Assembly (NCBI GenBank): GCA_002391275.1
Contig: DGSC01000017.1
Coordinates: 1 to 64,000 of the forward strand
Source of the DNA: Prevotellaceae bacterium UBA4372
GTDB lineage: Bacteria > Bacteroidota > Bacteroidia > Bacteroidales > Bacteroidaceae
Direction: 5' to 3'
Length of the DNA stretch: 64,000 nt
Below are positions 47,249-56,234 of this stretch, in pieces. The position numbers and the translations under genes are program-made. The stretch's first letter is position 1, and the number at the start of each line of letters is the position of its first letter. The notes under the pieces were generated by a model. The model saw only the letters and a list, made by a program, of their open reading frames with translations. It had not been told where the DNA came from and searched no databases.

Positions 47249-48670
47249 ATGAATAAAGATATCTCCCGTCGCAACTTCTTAAAATACCTGGCTGGCGGCA
47301 CTGCTGCCATCACTCCAGCCACGACGTTCCTGGCCTCCTGCAAAAAGACGGAACCGAAAGAACACGCAGATGAAACGGCAGGCATGACCATGCGCACCAA
47401 TCCCAACACCGGCGACCGGGTGTCGCTGCTCGGTTACGGCATGATGCGCTTGCCCATGCTCCCCGAAGGATCAAAGGAAGACCCTCAGACAGGTCTCTTC
47501 GACCAGGAGATGATTAACCGGCAGGTCGACTACGCCCTCGAACACGGCCTCAACTACTTCGACACTGCCCCTGTCTACTGCCGTGGCCTCTCGGAGCGTT
47601 GCACAGGCATTGCCCTCAAACGCCACCCACGCGATAAATATTTCATCGCCACCAAGCTTTCCAACTTCGACCGCAGCCTGTGGCCACTGGAAAAGTCAAA
47701 GGAAATGTTCGAGAACTCGCTTAAAGAATTGCAAACCGACTACGTCGACTACCTGCTTCTCCATAGCACAGGAGGCGGAAGCCGCGACGACGAAGGCAAC
47801 GAGATAAGCGGTCTGGATGCCTGCCGCCAGCGATTCATCGACAATGGCCTTACCGATTGGCTCGTGGAGCAGAAAGAAGCCAGACGCATCCGCAACCTCG
47901 GCTTCTCATGGCACGGCGACTATCGCGCTTTCCAGTTGCTCTTGCAGCTCCACGACGAAGGACGTTTCCATTGGGATTTCTGCCAGATTGAGCTCAACTA
48001 CCTCGACTGGTTCTATGCCAACGAAATCAATGGCAGCAACGTGGATGCCGTAATCCTTTATGGAGAACTGGAGAAACGTGGAATACCTGCCGTGATCATG
48101 GAGCCTCTGCTCGGCGGCCGACTGGCAAAGGTCAGCGATGCCGTGGCCGCAGAGCTGAAACAACGCGACCCCGAAGCCAGCATCGCATCATGGGCCTTCC
48201 GCTTTGCCGGCACACCCGAAGGGGTGCTCACGGTGCTCTCGGGTATGACTTTCATGGAACACCTCGTGGAGAACGTCAATACATACTCGCCACTGAAACC
48301 CATTACGCCTGAGGAACATGAGTTCCTGATGCATATTGCCGAAGAAATCTTCGGGCAACAAGAGATTCCATGCACCGTCTGCCAGTATTGTATGCCCTGC
48401 CCCTACGGCATTGATATCCCTTCGATTTTTGCACACTACAATAAGTGCCTGCGCGAAGGAAACACGCCTCAGAGCAATGGCTCACCAACCTACAGGACGC
48501 AACGACGCGCTTTCCTGGTGGGGTACGACCGCAGTGTGCCACGTCTGCGACAGGCCAGCCACTGCATCGGATGTAGGCAATGCACGTCGCACTGCCCGCA
48601 ACAAATTGACATACCGAAAGAGCTTCACCGCATCGACGATTACGTGGAGAAGCTCAAGCGCGAGGCTTAA
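47249..48670 (+). CDS. Tat-exported aldo/keto reductase with C-terminal ferredoxin domain
   Basis: 473 residues. The N-terminus SRRNFLKYLAGGTAAITPA is a twin-arginine signal peptide that ends in a lipobox (FLASC, Cys31), so this is a Tat-exported lipoprotein. An AKR barrel follows: YFDTAPVY (catalytic Asp and Tyr), ATKL (Lys) and LLLHS (His). C-terminal Cys motifs CTVCQYCMPCP and CIGCRQCTSHCP near 375 and 440 bind iron-sulfur clusters. Redox partner is probably the preceding NapGH-like protein. The substrate is unknown. Ends at a gene-poor region. Confidence 0.9.
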   Translation: MNKDISRRNFLKYLAGGTAAITPATTFLASCKKTEPKEHADETAGMTMRTNPNTGDRVSLLGYGMMRLPMLPEGSKEDPQTGLFDQEMINRQVDYALEHGLNYFDTAPVYCRGLSERCTGIALKRHPRDKYFIATKLSNFDRSLWPLEKSKEMFENSLKELQTDYVDYLLLHSTGGGSRDDEGNEISGLDACRQRFIDNGLTDWLVEQKEARRIRNLGFSWHGDYRAFQLLLQLHDEGRFHWDFCQIELNYLDWFYANEINGSNVDAVILYGELEKRGIPAVIMEPLLGGRLAKVSDAVAAELKQRDPEASIASWAFRFAGTPEGVLTVLSGMTFMEHLVENVNTYSPLKPITPEEHEFLMHIAEEIFGQQEIPCTVCQYCMPCPYGIDIPSIFAHYNKCLREGNTPQSNGSPTYRTQRRAFLVGYDRSVPRLRQASHCIGCRQCTSHCPQQIDIPKELHRIDDYVEKLKREA

Positions 48671-48737
48671 CATTAATAACACCAGTTATTTTTTATATTG
48701 CGGTCCGCTATACTCAAGTGTGACCCTTTCAAGTCTT

Positions 48738-48960
48738 TGCAACATAGCTTATAGGATTGCCGGTCCCAGCTTGCCGTCTAAGGTCAATTAGGCGACAAGC
48801 TGGGGCCGAAACTATATCTGACAAGCCCTTTTCATTCATCTTTATTGCCGCACGCTTATAAGGAAAGCAGGCCACGCGCCTAAGAGATTTGATTATTCCA
48901 TGACCTTGGAACAATCATTCGATGGTCATGGAATGATTGTTCCAAGGTCATGGAATGATC
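48738..48960. repeat. Dispersed palindromic element, copy B
   Basis: Homologous to 5988-6222. The inverted repeat 48891-48920 with 48931-48960 pairs at 29 of 30 positions. Relative to copy A, one stem pair has changed on both arms (GC to AT). A second hairpin, CCCAGCTTG near 48770 with CAAGCTGGG near 48800, is clear only in this copy. Confidence 0.85.
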
Positions 48961-49046
48961 TACGCAGCTGGGCGCATCGCGGTCTTTATGTAAATTTATT
49001 TTTGCTTTCATTAGGCTAGGCTTCTTTTGCAAACACTCGGCTGAGA

Positions 49047-49065
49047 GTTGCGACAAAGTCGCAAC
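49047..49065. repeat. GTTGCGAC/GTCGCAAC hairpin, second copy
   Basis: The same 8-bp perfect stem as at 15865-15883, loop AAA, followed by AAACAGGACT. It leads directly into the A/G-rich array. Confidence 0.75.
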
Positions 49066-49300
49066 AAACAGGACTGCAAGGGGAAACAAACAACAAGGCA
49101 AGGAAAAAAACTATAAGGCAAGGGGAAAAGGAACAGGACTGCAAGGGGAAACAAACAACAAGGCAGGGGAAACTAACAAAAAGCAGGGGGAAAACAAACA
49201 AAAAGGCAGGGGGAACGAACAAAAAAGGCAGGGGGAAAACTAACAAAAAAGGCAGGGGGAACGAACAAAAAAGCAGGGGAAAAACTAACAAAAAGGCGGG
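49066..49300 (+). repeat. A/G-rich tandem array
   Basis: About 235 bases almost free of T on the plus strand. It is built from GGCAGGGGGAA-type units of 22-24 bases. The clearest part alternates two types: 49205-49226, 49227-49250, 49251-49272 and 49273-49294 (ABAB, with CGAAC or ACTAAC after the G run). The first part (49066-49170) repeats a longer block starting ACAGGACTGCAAGGGG. Confidence 0.8.
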
Positions 49301-49345
49301 ATAAGCCTTGAACCACGATAGCCATTACCGATGAATGGAGCAAAT

Positions 49346-49439
49346 AAAAAAACACGGATTCCATAGTCTCTAAGGATTTTCGAGCAGCTGCATCTCAGCA
49401 CTGCCTTATCCTTCAAGGCTATGGAATCCGTGTTTTTTT
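49346..49439. terminator. Terminator after the C10 peptidase gene
   Basis: A perfect 21-bp stem, 49346-49366 with 49419-49439, A7/T7 at the base. The long ~52-base apical part contains a smaller imperfect AAGGAT/ATCCTT stem. It can work on both strands. Confidence 0.85.
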
Positions 49440-49480
49440 AATGAGGGATAAAAGCTATTTACGTGTCGGGGCGAGTGGTT

Positions 49481-52400
49481 TTACTTGTTGTTTACAACCA
49501 CTTTCTTGCCATCACGCACGTAGATGCCATTGGAAGCGTTTGTCACTTTACGTCCGGCCAAATCGTAGATGTCGGCCTTCGCCTTGTCGGTTCGAGCGGC
49601 ATTGATACCTACGGGATCGAGCACGGTTAGGGTTCCGTTGACATAAGTGAACTCATAATTGGCTGCCTCGGCACCAGAAACGCGTATTTCGTACGTACCT
49701 CCAGGGCTGTCAGCCGTAGCGTCGCAGGTGATGACCGGTTCCTTAAGCAGCACATCGGCAATCTTCTCTCGGTTGCGCAGCGAGGAGTATCTGACTTCGA
49801 ACTCAGGATTCTCCTCACCTTTGTTTCGGGTGTAGGATTGTGCTGTCACGGTGAGCGGAGCGCGTTCGATGGTGAGTGTGCCTTTGACGCACTGCAGTCC
49901 GAAGCTCTTTACGGTGCCGTTGGCTACGGTGATGTCGTAGTCGCCGACGCCTGTTTCAGCCGTAGCCTCAGTAGTCAGCAGGGGCTCGCCACTGATGGGA
50001 GCGCCCGTGACCACATAAGTGAACTTGGGATTGACGCGTCCATATTGGCGAGAAACAGGCTCAGCCGTGATAGTGGGAATGCCTGTATAGGGCTGCACCT
50101 CGGCACCACCCCAGAAGGCATCGGCCTTGTAAGCATCCACCAAGCTGGCAGGAACAAACACTGTCAAGTTGCGCACGGATATTCCAGACGAAGCGCCGTC
50201 GACTACGCGTGAGGCATTGAGCAGGGCAATATACTTGAGCTTTGAGGTGCCATAGAAGGCTTTTTCACCTATGGCATTGACATTGGCCGGAACAATGGCA
50301 GAGACGACATTTGAATTACCGCGGAATGCCTCTGCAGGAATCTCGGAAATGGCTGTGAAGAACTTCAGATCCTCAAGGCTCTTGATGAGCGTTGTGCCTT
50401 TAAAGACATCAGAAATGTCCGTCACGTTGGCCAGTTCGTCGGTGCTGAGGTCCTCGTCGTCGTTGAGATCCCAACGATTGATGGTGAGCAGTTGCATGCG
50501 TTCGTCAATAAAAGTGACGTAGTGCAGCTTGGAGCGGACGGATGTAATGGCATCCTCTATCTGTTGTTCGCTACTCTCGAAGTTGTCATAGACTGCCTGT
50601 TCGGCATCTACTGCGATGCTTTGCTGGTTGGCTCTTGCGAGCAACTCTTTAAGAACCTCGGTGCGTTCGAAGAATTCACGTTCAGCATTCACCTCGTCGA
50701 CGCTGATAAATGCCCATTGTGCATTAGCTGGTGCGCTCTCGTTATAGGAGATATCCCAATAAAGACCATAAGTGCCATAGGAGGCATCGGTTGTGTGACC
50801 ATAGTCGGTACCGAGATATTCGCCTGCAACATAGTCTGTCTGGTTAGAAGGAACTTGCAGGGTGTAGATGTTGTTACCTACGGCATTGAGCGTCCAGTAG
50901 GCTGCTGCGGAGAGCTGTCCGTCGACGAAGCAAGCCTTCACTCCGACGCCCACTTTGCTGTCGGTGCTTGTGCGGAAGAGGTAGTTATGCCCATCCGATC
51001 CGGCGTCGGCAGACTGAAGATAGTAAGTATTCTCTGGCATGGAGGAGCTGCGTCCGAGCTTGTACACGAATCCATTGTTAGCCACAACGGCCTGAGTGCC
51101 GTAGGCCTCGCCCTTGTTGATATATGCCCGCTGGGCGAGGTTGTAGACATAGTATTCCTTTCCTACCTCAGGCTCGGTAAAATCGGGCCAGCGCAGAGCA
51201 CGCATTTCACGAATCTCGCCGAAGGTTTTCCATACGTCTGCCTTGGCATAAAGCTCTTTGCTGCCGTAGGGCACATAGAGGATAGCGCTGCTGACAGGTA
51301 CGTTCTTGAAGACGTTGTCCCCGAGGCCGATTGAGGAGGGGTTGGGAGCGTTTACACGCACCTCTTTGAGATTGGTGCATCCGTTAAAGGCATCATCGCC
51401 AATGTTGTTGATGTTCAAAGGCAATTCTACACTCGTGAGGGCTTTACAATTGAGGAATGAACGGTAATATACGCCTGTAAGACTCTCTGGAAGGACGGCC
51501 TTAGTGAGAGCCGTGCAACCTTTAAATTCATTACCTGCAAGGTACTGCAGTTTGGTGAAGTACTTGAGGTCGGAGACATTCGTAACCGTAGTATTATCGG
51601 TGAAGATATTGTTGAGTGTTTCCACGTTGGAAGCCTCCTTGAAACTAATCTCTCCATCACTGTCGGCATCGATAGAGTTGAGGCATACACGACGCATGAC
51701 GTCGTCGACGAAAGGTATGAAGTTAAGTTTCTTGCGCAAACGGGCACAAGCCTGAGCGATATCTTCGTCGGAACTGCTGAAGTCATTGTAGATAGCATCT
51801 TCCTTGGTGGTGTCGAGCTTTTTCTTTTTAGCAATGGCAAGCAGGTTCTCAAGCTGTAGTGCCTTTTGGAATGTTGCAGCCTGAGCCTCATCGTAAGGTG
51901 TGAACATCCAATGGCAATTGGCGGTATAGTCGCTAATAAGGATGTCGCTGTAGATACCATAGGTGGGCACAGCCGCATTGCTGGCATGCGAGGGTTGAAC
52001 GCCGAGATATTGTTCAGCTTTGTAGCCGCTTACGCCAGAAGGAATCTGTATGGTATAGACGTTTGCTGCGCCTTCGACAGCGGTGAAATTCCAATAGGCT
52101 GTTTTGTCTGAGACATGCGATGTTGGTCCATCTACGAAACAGGCTTTGATGCCATTTCCGATCTTGTTGTCGGAAGAGGTACGGAAGAGGATGTGATTGC
52201 TATTGTCTGTGTCGGGAGAATAGAGGTAGTAAACACCTTCAGGCATAGAGTTAGTACGCCGGAGCTGGAAGCGCATGGGCTCGTCTGTATCCTCAACAAT
52301 GGCCTGAGTGCCCCATGCTTCGCCCTTGGTCAGGTAGCGGCCTGTTCCGACATTATATACATAATAGTTGGTGTTGACGTCAATCTCTACGAATTGTCCT

Positions 52401-54298
52401 TGGTTGAGTGTACGTTGCTGGTAGAGGTTTCCAAAATTGCACCATTGCGGAGCTGTGGCGAAGAACTCTCTGCTCCCCTGCAGGGCATTGAGCGTAGCCT
52501 CGGAAAGGTCTATGTCGGCCCAGACGTCTGTGCCGAGTGTTATGCTTTCAGGGTTGATGCTTTTGACGGTGAACGTCTTGAGTTTTGTGCAACCGGCAAA
52601 GGCACGGCTACCAATATGCTGGATGCTCAAAGGCAAGGAAACGGCTGTGAAGGCCAGACAGTTTTCGAAAGAGTTATCTTCAATAGACTGGAGGCCTGAA
52701 GGCAGCGTGATATTAGGCAGCACGCGGCAGCCGCTGAAGGCACCTTCGCCAATGGAAGTGATGTCGTCGTGCAGGTTGATTTCCTTGAGCTGTCGGCAAT
52801 CGGCAAAGGCACGGTCGCCGATGCTCTTCATGGCCTTAGGCAGCTTTATTGAAGTCAGGCGTGAGCACCCGCTGAAGGCCTCGTCGGGAATGGCCGTGAG
52901 GCTGGTGAAATTGTAGAGTTCGTTGAAAGAGGTGATGTTGGAGCCTTTGAAGGTGTTGCCCAAGTCGCTTACGGTTGCAGCCTCGCCATAAGTGAGGACG
53001 CCGTCGGCATTACTATCGAATGCAGTGGTGCAGAGTCGCTTGACGACAGCGTTGTCGAAGGGAATGGCTCGAGTGCCGAAGTTGATGGGCTCGATGCCGA
53101 TGACACATTCGCGATACTGGCTATATCCGTCGCCAGACCCACCTATGCCCTGAGAACCAGGAGTGAGGCTTGAGAGAAGGAAGTAGCCGTCGGACATTCC
53201 ACCCCATCCCCAGTTGATGTGGTAGCATTGGTTGCCATCGTAGCCGTCGCAAACAAAGGCATGGCCACCGCCAGAGTTAGCTCCGCTGAGATAGACCGGA
53301 CGGGCATTGGCCAGTTCGTTATAGATCATGGCATCCCAACGTACCTCATCAATACCTTCATTGTCTTTGTAGTGGTATTGCACGGATGAGCCGAATCCGA
53401 AATATTTTGGGAGAGCCTCAGCCACTTTATAAGAGTTTGCTCCGGAAGAGGAGTTTGTGTAGCCCATTTCTACGGACGCGCCACAGTACCACATGAGGTC
53501 GGCCACTGCTTTTTTCTGTTTGGCTGTGGCAGAACCGCCATAGGTGTCGAGCATGTTTTCCCAGTCGATAGGCGAGTTGGCAGGCACGGCCTCGACCTGA
53601 AGGTATTGGTTGTTGTATGGTTTCTCGGCCCATGCTTGATAGGCAGGAATCTGCGCTTGTGTCTCGGTTACCATTTTAGATCGATGGTAATAAAGGATCT
53701 GTGCCATGGCTGTAGCCACGCAACCAGTGACGGAACGCCCGAGGGTAAAGTACATGGGGCAGGACTGGTTGTAGGGATCACCTTGGTTCCATTTGCTGGT
53801 GCAGAGTTGAGCCACAGGATCGTGAGTAGGAATGTTAGCCTTGACAATAGGGGCTGAAGAGCGGCGTATGGCATCGAGTTGATTCTCGTAGCCGGTGAGC
53901 CATTCGCGCATGTTAGGCGGCAACTGGCTATAGTCGAAATGTCCTTGCTCGGTGTAGCCTAAGACGGGAGTTGTCTGATCGTCGCCAGAGACGATGACGA
54001 AGCCTTGCTCACTGCCACGATCGAAAACGTAGTAGAGGTCGAGGGTGTCGGAGGCCAAGCCTTTGAGCTTACGCACATGACGCCGTGGGGACAGGCGATG
54101 GTCGGCATCAACCGCCTTGAGCTGCCGGCTACCCTTACGAGTTGAGAGGAATTGGGCGGCGCGCTGTCGAGCCTGCTCGCGTGTGAGTGGCTCAGCGTTT
54201 GCGCCCGTCGAAGAGAGAAGCAGCAACGCTGTTGACGCCAGAGCCAATGTGGCGTTGCGCATGGGGCTGATAAGCCGGAAGAAATTAGTTAGTCGCAT
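49481..54298 (-). CDS. C10 (SpeB-like) cysteine peptidase with EF-hand/LRR units and sorting tail
   Basis: 1605 residues. A signal peptide (to about 35, SSTGANA) is followed by a Spi-like propeptide (~36-160) and a C10 papain-fold domain with nucleophile Cys193 (SVTGCVATAMAQ) and His346 (GGGHAFVCDGYDG), then YHINWGWGG. Three units follow, each beginning with an EF-hand-like loop (FDSNADGVLTYGEA near 435; IDADSDGEISFKEA near 880; WDLNDDEDLSTDEL near 1270) and then BspA-type leucine-rich repeats. After the first two comes a lectin-like YYVYNVGTGRYLTKGEAWG domain. The C-terminus has two MBG-like domains and ends in a Por/type IX-style tail (IYDLAGRKVTNASNGIYVRDGKKVVV). It is probably a surface or secreted protease. 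Transcribed 41 bases after the kinase gene. Confidence 0.9.
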   Translation of the reverse strand: MRLTNFFRLISPMRNATLALASTALLLLSSTGANAEPLTREQARQRAAQFLSTRKGSRQLKAVDADHRLSPRRHVRKLKGLASDTLDLYYVFDRGSEQGFVIVSGDDQTTPVLGYTEQGHFDYSQLPPNMREWLTGYENQLDAIRRSSAPIVKANIPTHDPVAQLCTSKWNQGDPYNQSCPMYFTLGRSVTGCVATAMAQILYYHRSKMVTETQAQIPAYQAWAEKPYNNQYLQVEAVPANSPIDWENMLDTYGGSATAKQKKAVADLMWYCGASVEMGYTNSSSGANSYKVAEALPKYFGFGSSVQYHYKDNEGIDEVRWDAMIYNELANARPVYLSGANSGGGHAFVCDGYDGNQCYHINWGWGGMSDGYFLLSSLTPGSQGIGGSGDGYSQYRECVIGIEPINFGTRAIPFDNAVVKRLCTTAFDSNADGVLTYGEAATVSDLGNTFKGSNITSFNELYNFTSLTAIPDEAFSGCSRLTSIKLPKAMKSIGDRAFADCRQLKEINLHDDITSIGEGAFSGCRVLPNITLPSGLQSIEDNSFENCLAFTAVSLPLSIQHIGSRAFAGCTKLKTFTVKSINPESITLGTDVWADIDLSEATLNALQGSREFFATAPQWCNFGNLYQQRTLNQGQFVEIDVNTNYYVYNVGTGRYLTKGEAWGTQAIVEDTDEPMRFQLRRTNSMPEGVYYLYSPDTDNSNHILFRTSSDNKIGNGIKACFVDGPTSHVSDKTAYWNFTAVEGAANVYTIQIPSGVSGYKAEQYLGVQPSHASNAAVPTYGIYSDILISDYTANCHWMFTPYDEAQAATFQKALQLENLLAIAKKKKLDTTKEDAIYNDFSSSDEDIAQACARLRKKLNFIPFVDDVMRRVCLNSIDADSDGEISFKEASNVETLNNIFTDNTTVTNVSDLKYFTKLQYLAGNEFKGCTALTKAVLPESLTGVYYRSFLNCKALTSVELPLNINNIGDDAFNGCTNLKEVRVNAPNPSSIGLGDNVFKNVPVSSAILYVPYGSKELYAKADVWKTFGEIREMRALRWPDFTEPEVGKEYYVYNLAQRAYINKGEAYGTQAVVANNGFVYKLGRSSSMPENTYYLQSADAGSDGHNYLFRTSTDSKVGVGVKACFVDGQLSAAAYWTLNAVGNNIYTLQVPSNQTDYVAGEYLGTDYGHTTDASYGTYGLYWDISYNESAPANAQWAFISVDEVNAEREFFERTEVLKELLARANQQSIAVDAEQAVYDNFESSEQQIEDAITSVRSKLHYVTFIDERMQLLTINRWDLNDDEDLSTDELANVTDISDVFKGTTLIKSLEDLKFFTAISEIPAEAFRGNSNVVSAIVPANVNAIGEKAFYGTSKLKYIALLNASRVVDGASSGISVRNLTVFVPASLVDAYKADAFWGGAEVQPYTGIPTITAEPVSRQYGRVNPKFTYVVTGAPISGEPLLTTEATAETGVGDYDITVANGTVKSFGLQCVKGTLTIERAPLTVTAQSYTRNKGEENPEFEVRYSSLRNREKIADVLLKEPVITCDATADSPGGTYEIRVSGAEAANYEFTYVNGTLTVLDPVGINAARTDKAKADIYDLAGRKVTNASNGIYVRDGKKVVVNNK

Positions 54299-54339
54299 AG
54301 TTTTTTTATGATTTTTTATTTTCTTGTTTTCTCGTTCTA

Positions 54340-56019
54340 TTAATACTTGAAGCTGGAGCCGCCTACAAATTCGCGCATGATAGATGTTGGCGGAATCTCT
54401 TTGTCGCTGACAGGTATGAAATAGTGAATGAACTTGAGCAGCCGGTGTGCTTCGCTGTATTCGGGACAGTTTTTAGGCACCGAGGCAAGGATGATTTCGG
54501 CATGTGTGCGGAGAACTGCGAATTCGATATTGAGTGCAGAGTTGAACATGACATCGGCCGTTTCCTGGAACGGCAGAATCCATCGCTCCTCAGCGTCGCA
54601 TACATTCTTCCACTGAGCGATTGTCTGTTGTGCCGTGAAAGCGCCTTTGTTGTAATCTCGTATTATCCGTCGCAGAAGTCGGTTGTCCTGAGTAGGTATC
54701 CAGTTATGATCATCGAGAGAAATGCTGGTGAGTGCCGAGACGAAAATCTTGAACTTCATAGACTCGTTGATCCGCTCTGTGAGTATGGGATTCAAGGCGT
54801 GAATACCTTCGATGATAAGCACGCTGTCGTTTTGGAGCTTGAGACGTTTGCCATTGTATTCGCGTTTACCTGTCACGAAGTTGTATTCGGGAATCTCTAC
54901 GCGCTCTCCTGCAAGCAGTCGGGAAAGGTGTTCGTCGAGCAGTTCGCAATCGACAGCCTTGACATTGTCAAAGTCGTAGCTGCCATCTGGCAGCAATGGT
55001 GTGTCTACACGGTTGACGAAATAGTCGTCAGTAGAAAAGCTCAGCGGCCGGAGTCCGCAAGCAAGTAGCTGAATAGACAGGCGTTTGCAGAAGGTTGTCT
55101 TTCCAGAACTTGAGGGACCGGTTATGAGCACGATGCGTATGGGGTTCTCCTTCTGCCGGAATCGCTTGTCTATTTCCTCGGCTATCTGTACAATCTTCTT
55201 CTCTTGCAGCGCTTCGCTCACCTGAATAAGTTCTGAAGCATGTCCGCGCAGAACAGCCTTGTTGACATCTCCGACATTGGAAAGACGCATGATAATGTCC
55301 CATCGAACCTTTTCGGCAAACATGTCGAAGGTCTTAGGTTGCTCCATCATCGGTGCCAGCTGGGATGGGTTGTTGTGGTCAGGAACCCGGAGAAGTATTC
55401 CACCATGGTAGAACTCCACGCCCCAGACATTAAGGTAACCGGCCGATGGCACAAGAGGTCCGTAGTAATAGTCTACGGTGTCGCCAAGCATATAGTAGTC
55501 GGTGTAGATCTGTCCGCTTGTCTCAAGTAGCTTCACCTTATCTGCAAATCCACGTTCCGAGAACACTCTGAGGGCCTCTTCGTTGGTAGCTTCGAAGCGA
55601 CGGAACGGCATATCCAGCTTGATAATCTCAGCCATACGCTCGCGTATCTTGTCGATATCTTCCTTTACAAATGGCTCTGAACTACGTTTCTTGAAGTTGC
55701 AATAGTAGCCATTGGATATGGGATGTTCGATGAACAACTTGCTGCCCGGGAAGACATCGGTAACGGCTTTGTAGAGGACAAAGCATAGCGAGCGGACATA
55801 CACCCTATGGCCCGACCCGGCACGGGCGTCGAAGAACTCGACATCGCGATTCTGGTAAAGCCGGAACTTGAGCCCTTGAGAGGCATTGTTAACTTTAGCA
55901 GAAACCACAGGATAAGGGATGTGAAGCTCTTCAGCGAACTCATGGTAGACATCCAGCAATGACGACCCTTCGAGGAAGCTTTTGGTGACGCCATTGTTTT
56001 TGCATCGGATTTGTAGCAT
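54340..56019 (-). CDS. Uridine kinase-like nucleoside kinase with TGS/ThrRS-like N-domain
   Basis: 559 residues from the ATG at 56019; the frame is open further upstream, but the promoter at 56082-56089 rules out those starts. Residues 1-75 resemble a TGS domain and 76-270 the second additional domain of threonyl-tRNA synthetase (FIEHPISNGYYCNFK). A P-loop kinase follows: Walker A GPSSSGKTTF (301-310), then SFSTDDYFVNR and IIEGIHALNP. This fusion is known in bacteria as a uridine kinase relative; the phosphate acceptor is presumed to be a nucleoside. C10 follows 41 bases downstream and may share the transcript. Confidence 0.88.
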   Translation of the reverse strand: MLQIRCKNNGVTKSFLEGSSLLDVYHEFAEELHIPYPVVSAKVNNASQGLKFRLYQNRDVEFFDARAGSGHRVYVRSLCFVLYKAVTDVFPGSKLFIEHPISNGYYCNFKKRSSEPFVKEDIDKIRERMAEIIKLDMPFRRFEATNEEALRVFSERGFADKVKLLETSGQIYTDYYMLGDTVDYYYGPLVPSAGYLNVWGVEFYHGGILLRVPDHNNPSQLAPMMEQPKTFDMFAEKVRWDIIMRLSNVGDVNKAVLRGHASELIQVSEALQEKKIVQIAEEIDKRFRQKENPIRIVLITGPSSSGKTTFCKRLSIQLLACGLRPLSFSTDDYFVNRVDTPLLPDGSYDFDNVKAVDCELLDEHLSRLLAGERVEIPEYNFVTGKREYNGKRLKLQNDSVLIIEGIHALNPILTERINESMKFKIFVSALTSISLDDHNWIPTQDNRLLRRIIRDYNKGAFTAQQTIAQWKNVCDAEERWILPFQETADVMFNSALNIEFAVLRTHAEIILASVPKNCPEYSEAHRLLKFIHYFIPVSDKEIPPTSIMREFVGGSSFKY

Positions 56020-56081
56020 GCGAATAGAAAATAGGTGAGAACAAGGTAAAAAAACGAGGAGTGAAGACTCACGCGTGTTGG

Positions 56082-56089
56082 CAAAGGTA
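56082..56089 (-). promoter_or_regulatory. -7 promoter box for the nucleoside kinase
   Basis: TACCTTTG on the minus strand, 62 bases before the ATG at 56019. It lies about 120 bases from the divergent box at 56205-56212. Confidence 0.6.
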
Positions 56090-56204
56090 TTAAAAAAATA
56101 CGAAAGGAATGCCTGGCGCGCCAAACTTTTCACTCTGTGAAGCATTTTTTTGTTCATGTGCCTAAAAAGTTTCCATTTCAAGTCTCCTATTCGCCTCTTT
56201 TCTC

Positions 56205-56212
56205 TATATTTG
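56205..56212 (+). promoter_or_regulatory. -7 promoter box for the cysteine desulfidase
   Basis: TATATTTG, 22 bases before the ATG at 56235. Confidence 0.6.
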
Positions 56213-56234
56213 CACCATTAAATGACATCTTATT

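Larger units (their letters stand above)
48671..49480. other. Repeat-rich intergenic region
   Basis: 810 bases with no convincing gene, between the aldo/keto reductase and the C10 peptidase (convergent). It holds element copy B, a GTTGCGAC hairpin, an A/G-rich tandem array and the C10 terminator. Confidence 0.7.

Noticed and set aside
49205..49294. Stable G-quadruplex
   Set aside because: G runs are 17 or more bases apart, giving loops too long for a confident call; kept only as a possibility.
49016..49364. Minus-strand frames rich in Phe, Pro and Leu
   Set aside because: Product of the A/G-rich tandem array; low complexity and no translation signals.
50492..51334. 280-codon plus-strand frame
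   Set aside because: Complement of the C10 peptidase repeat region; no supporting signal.
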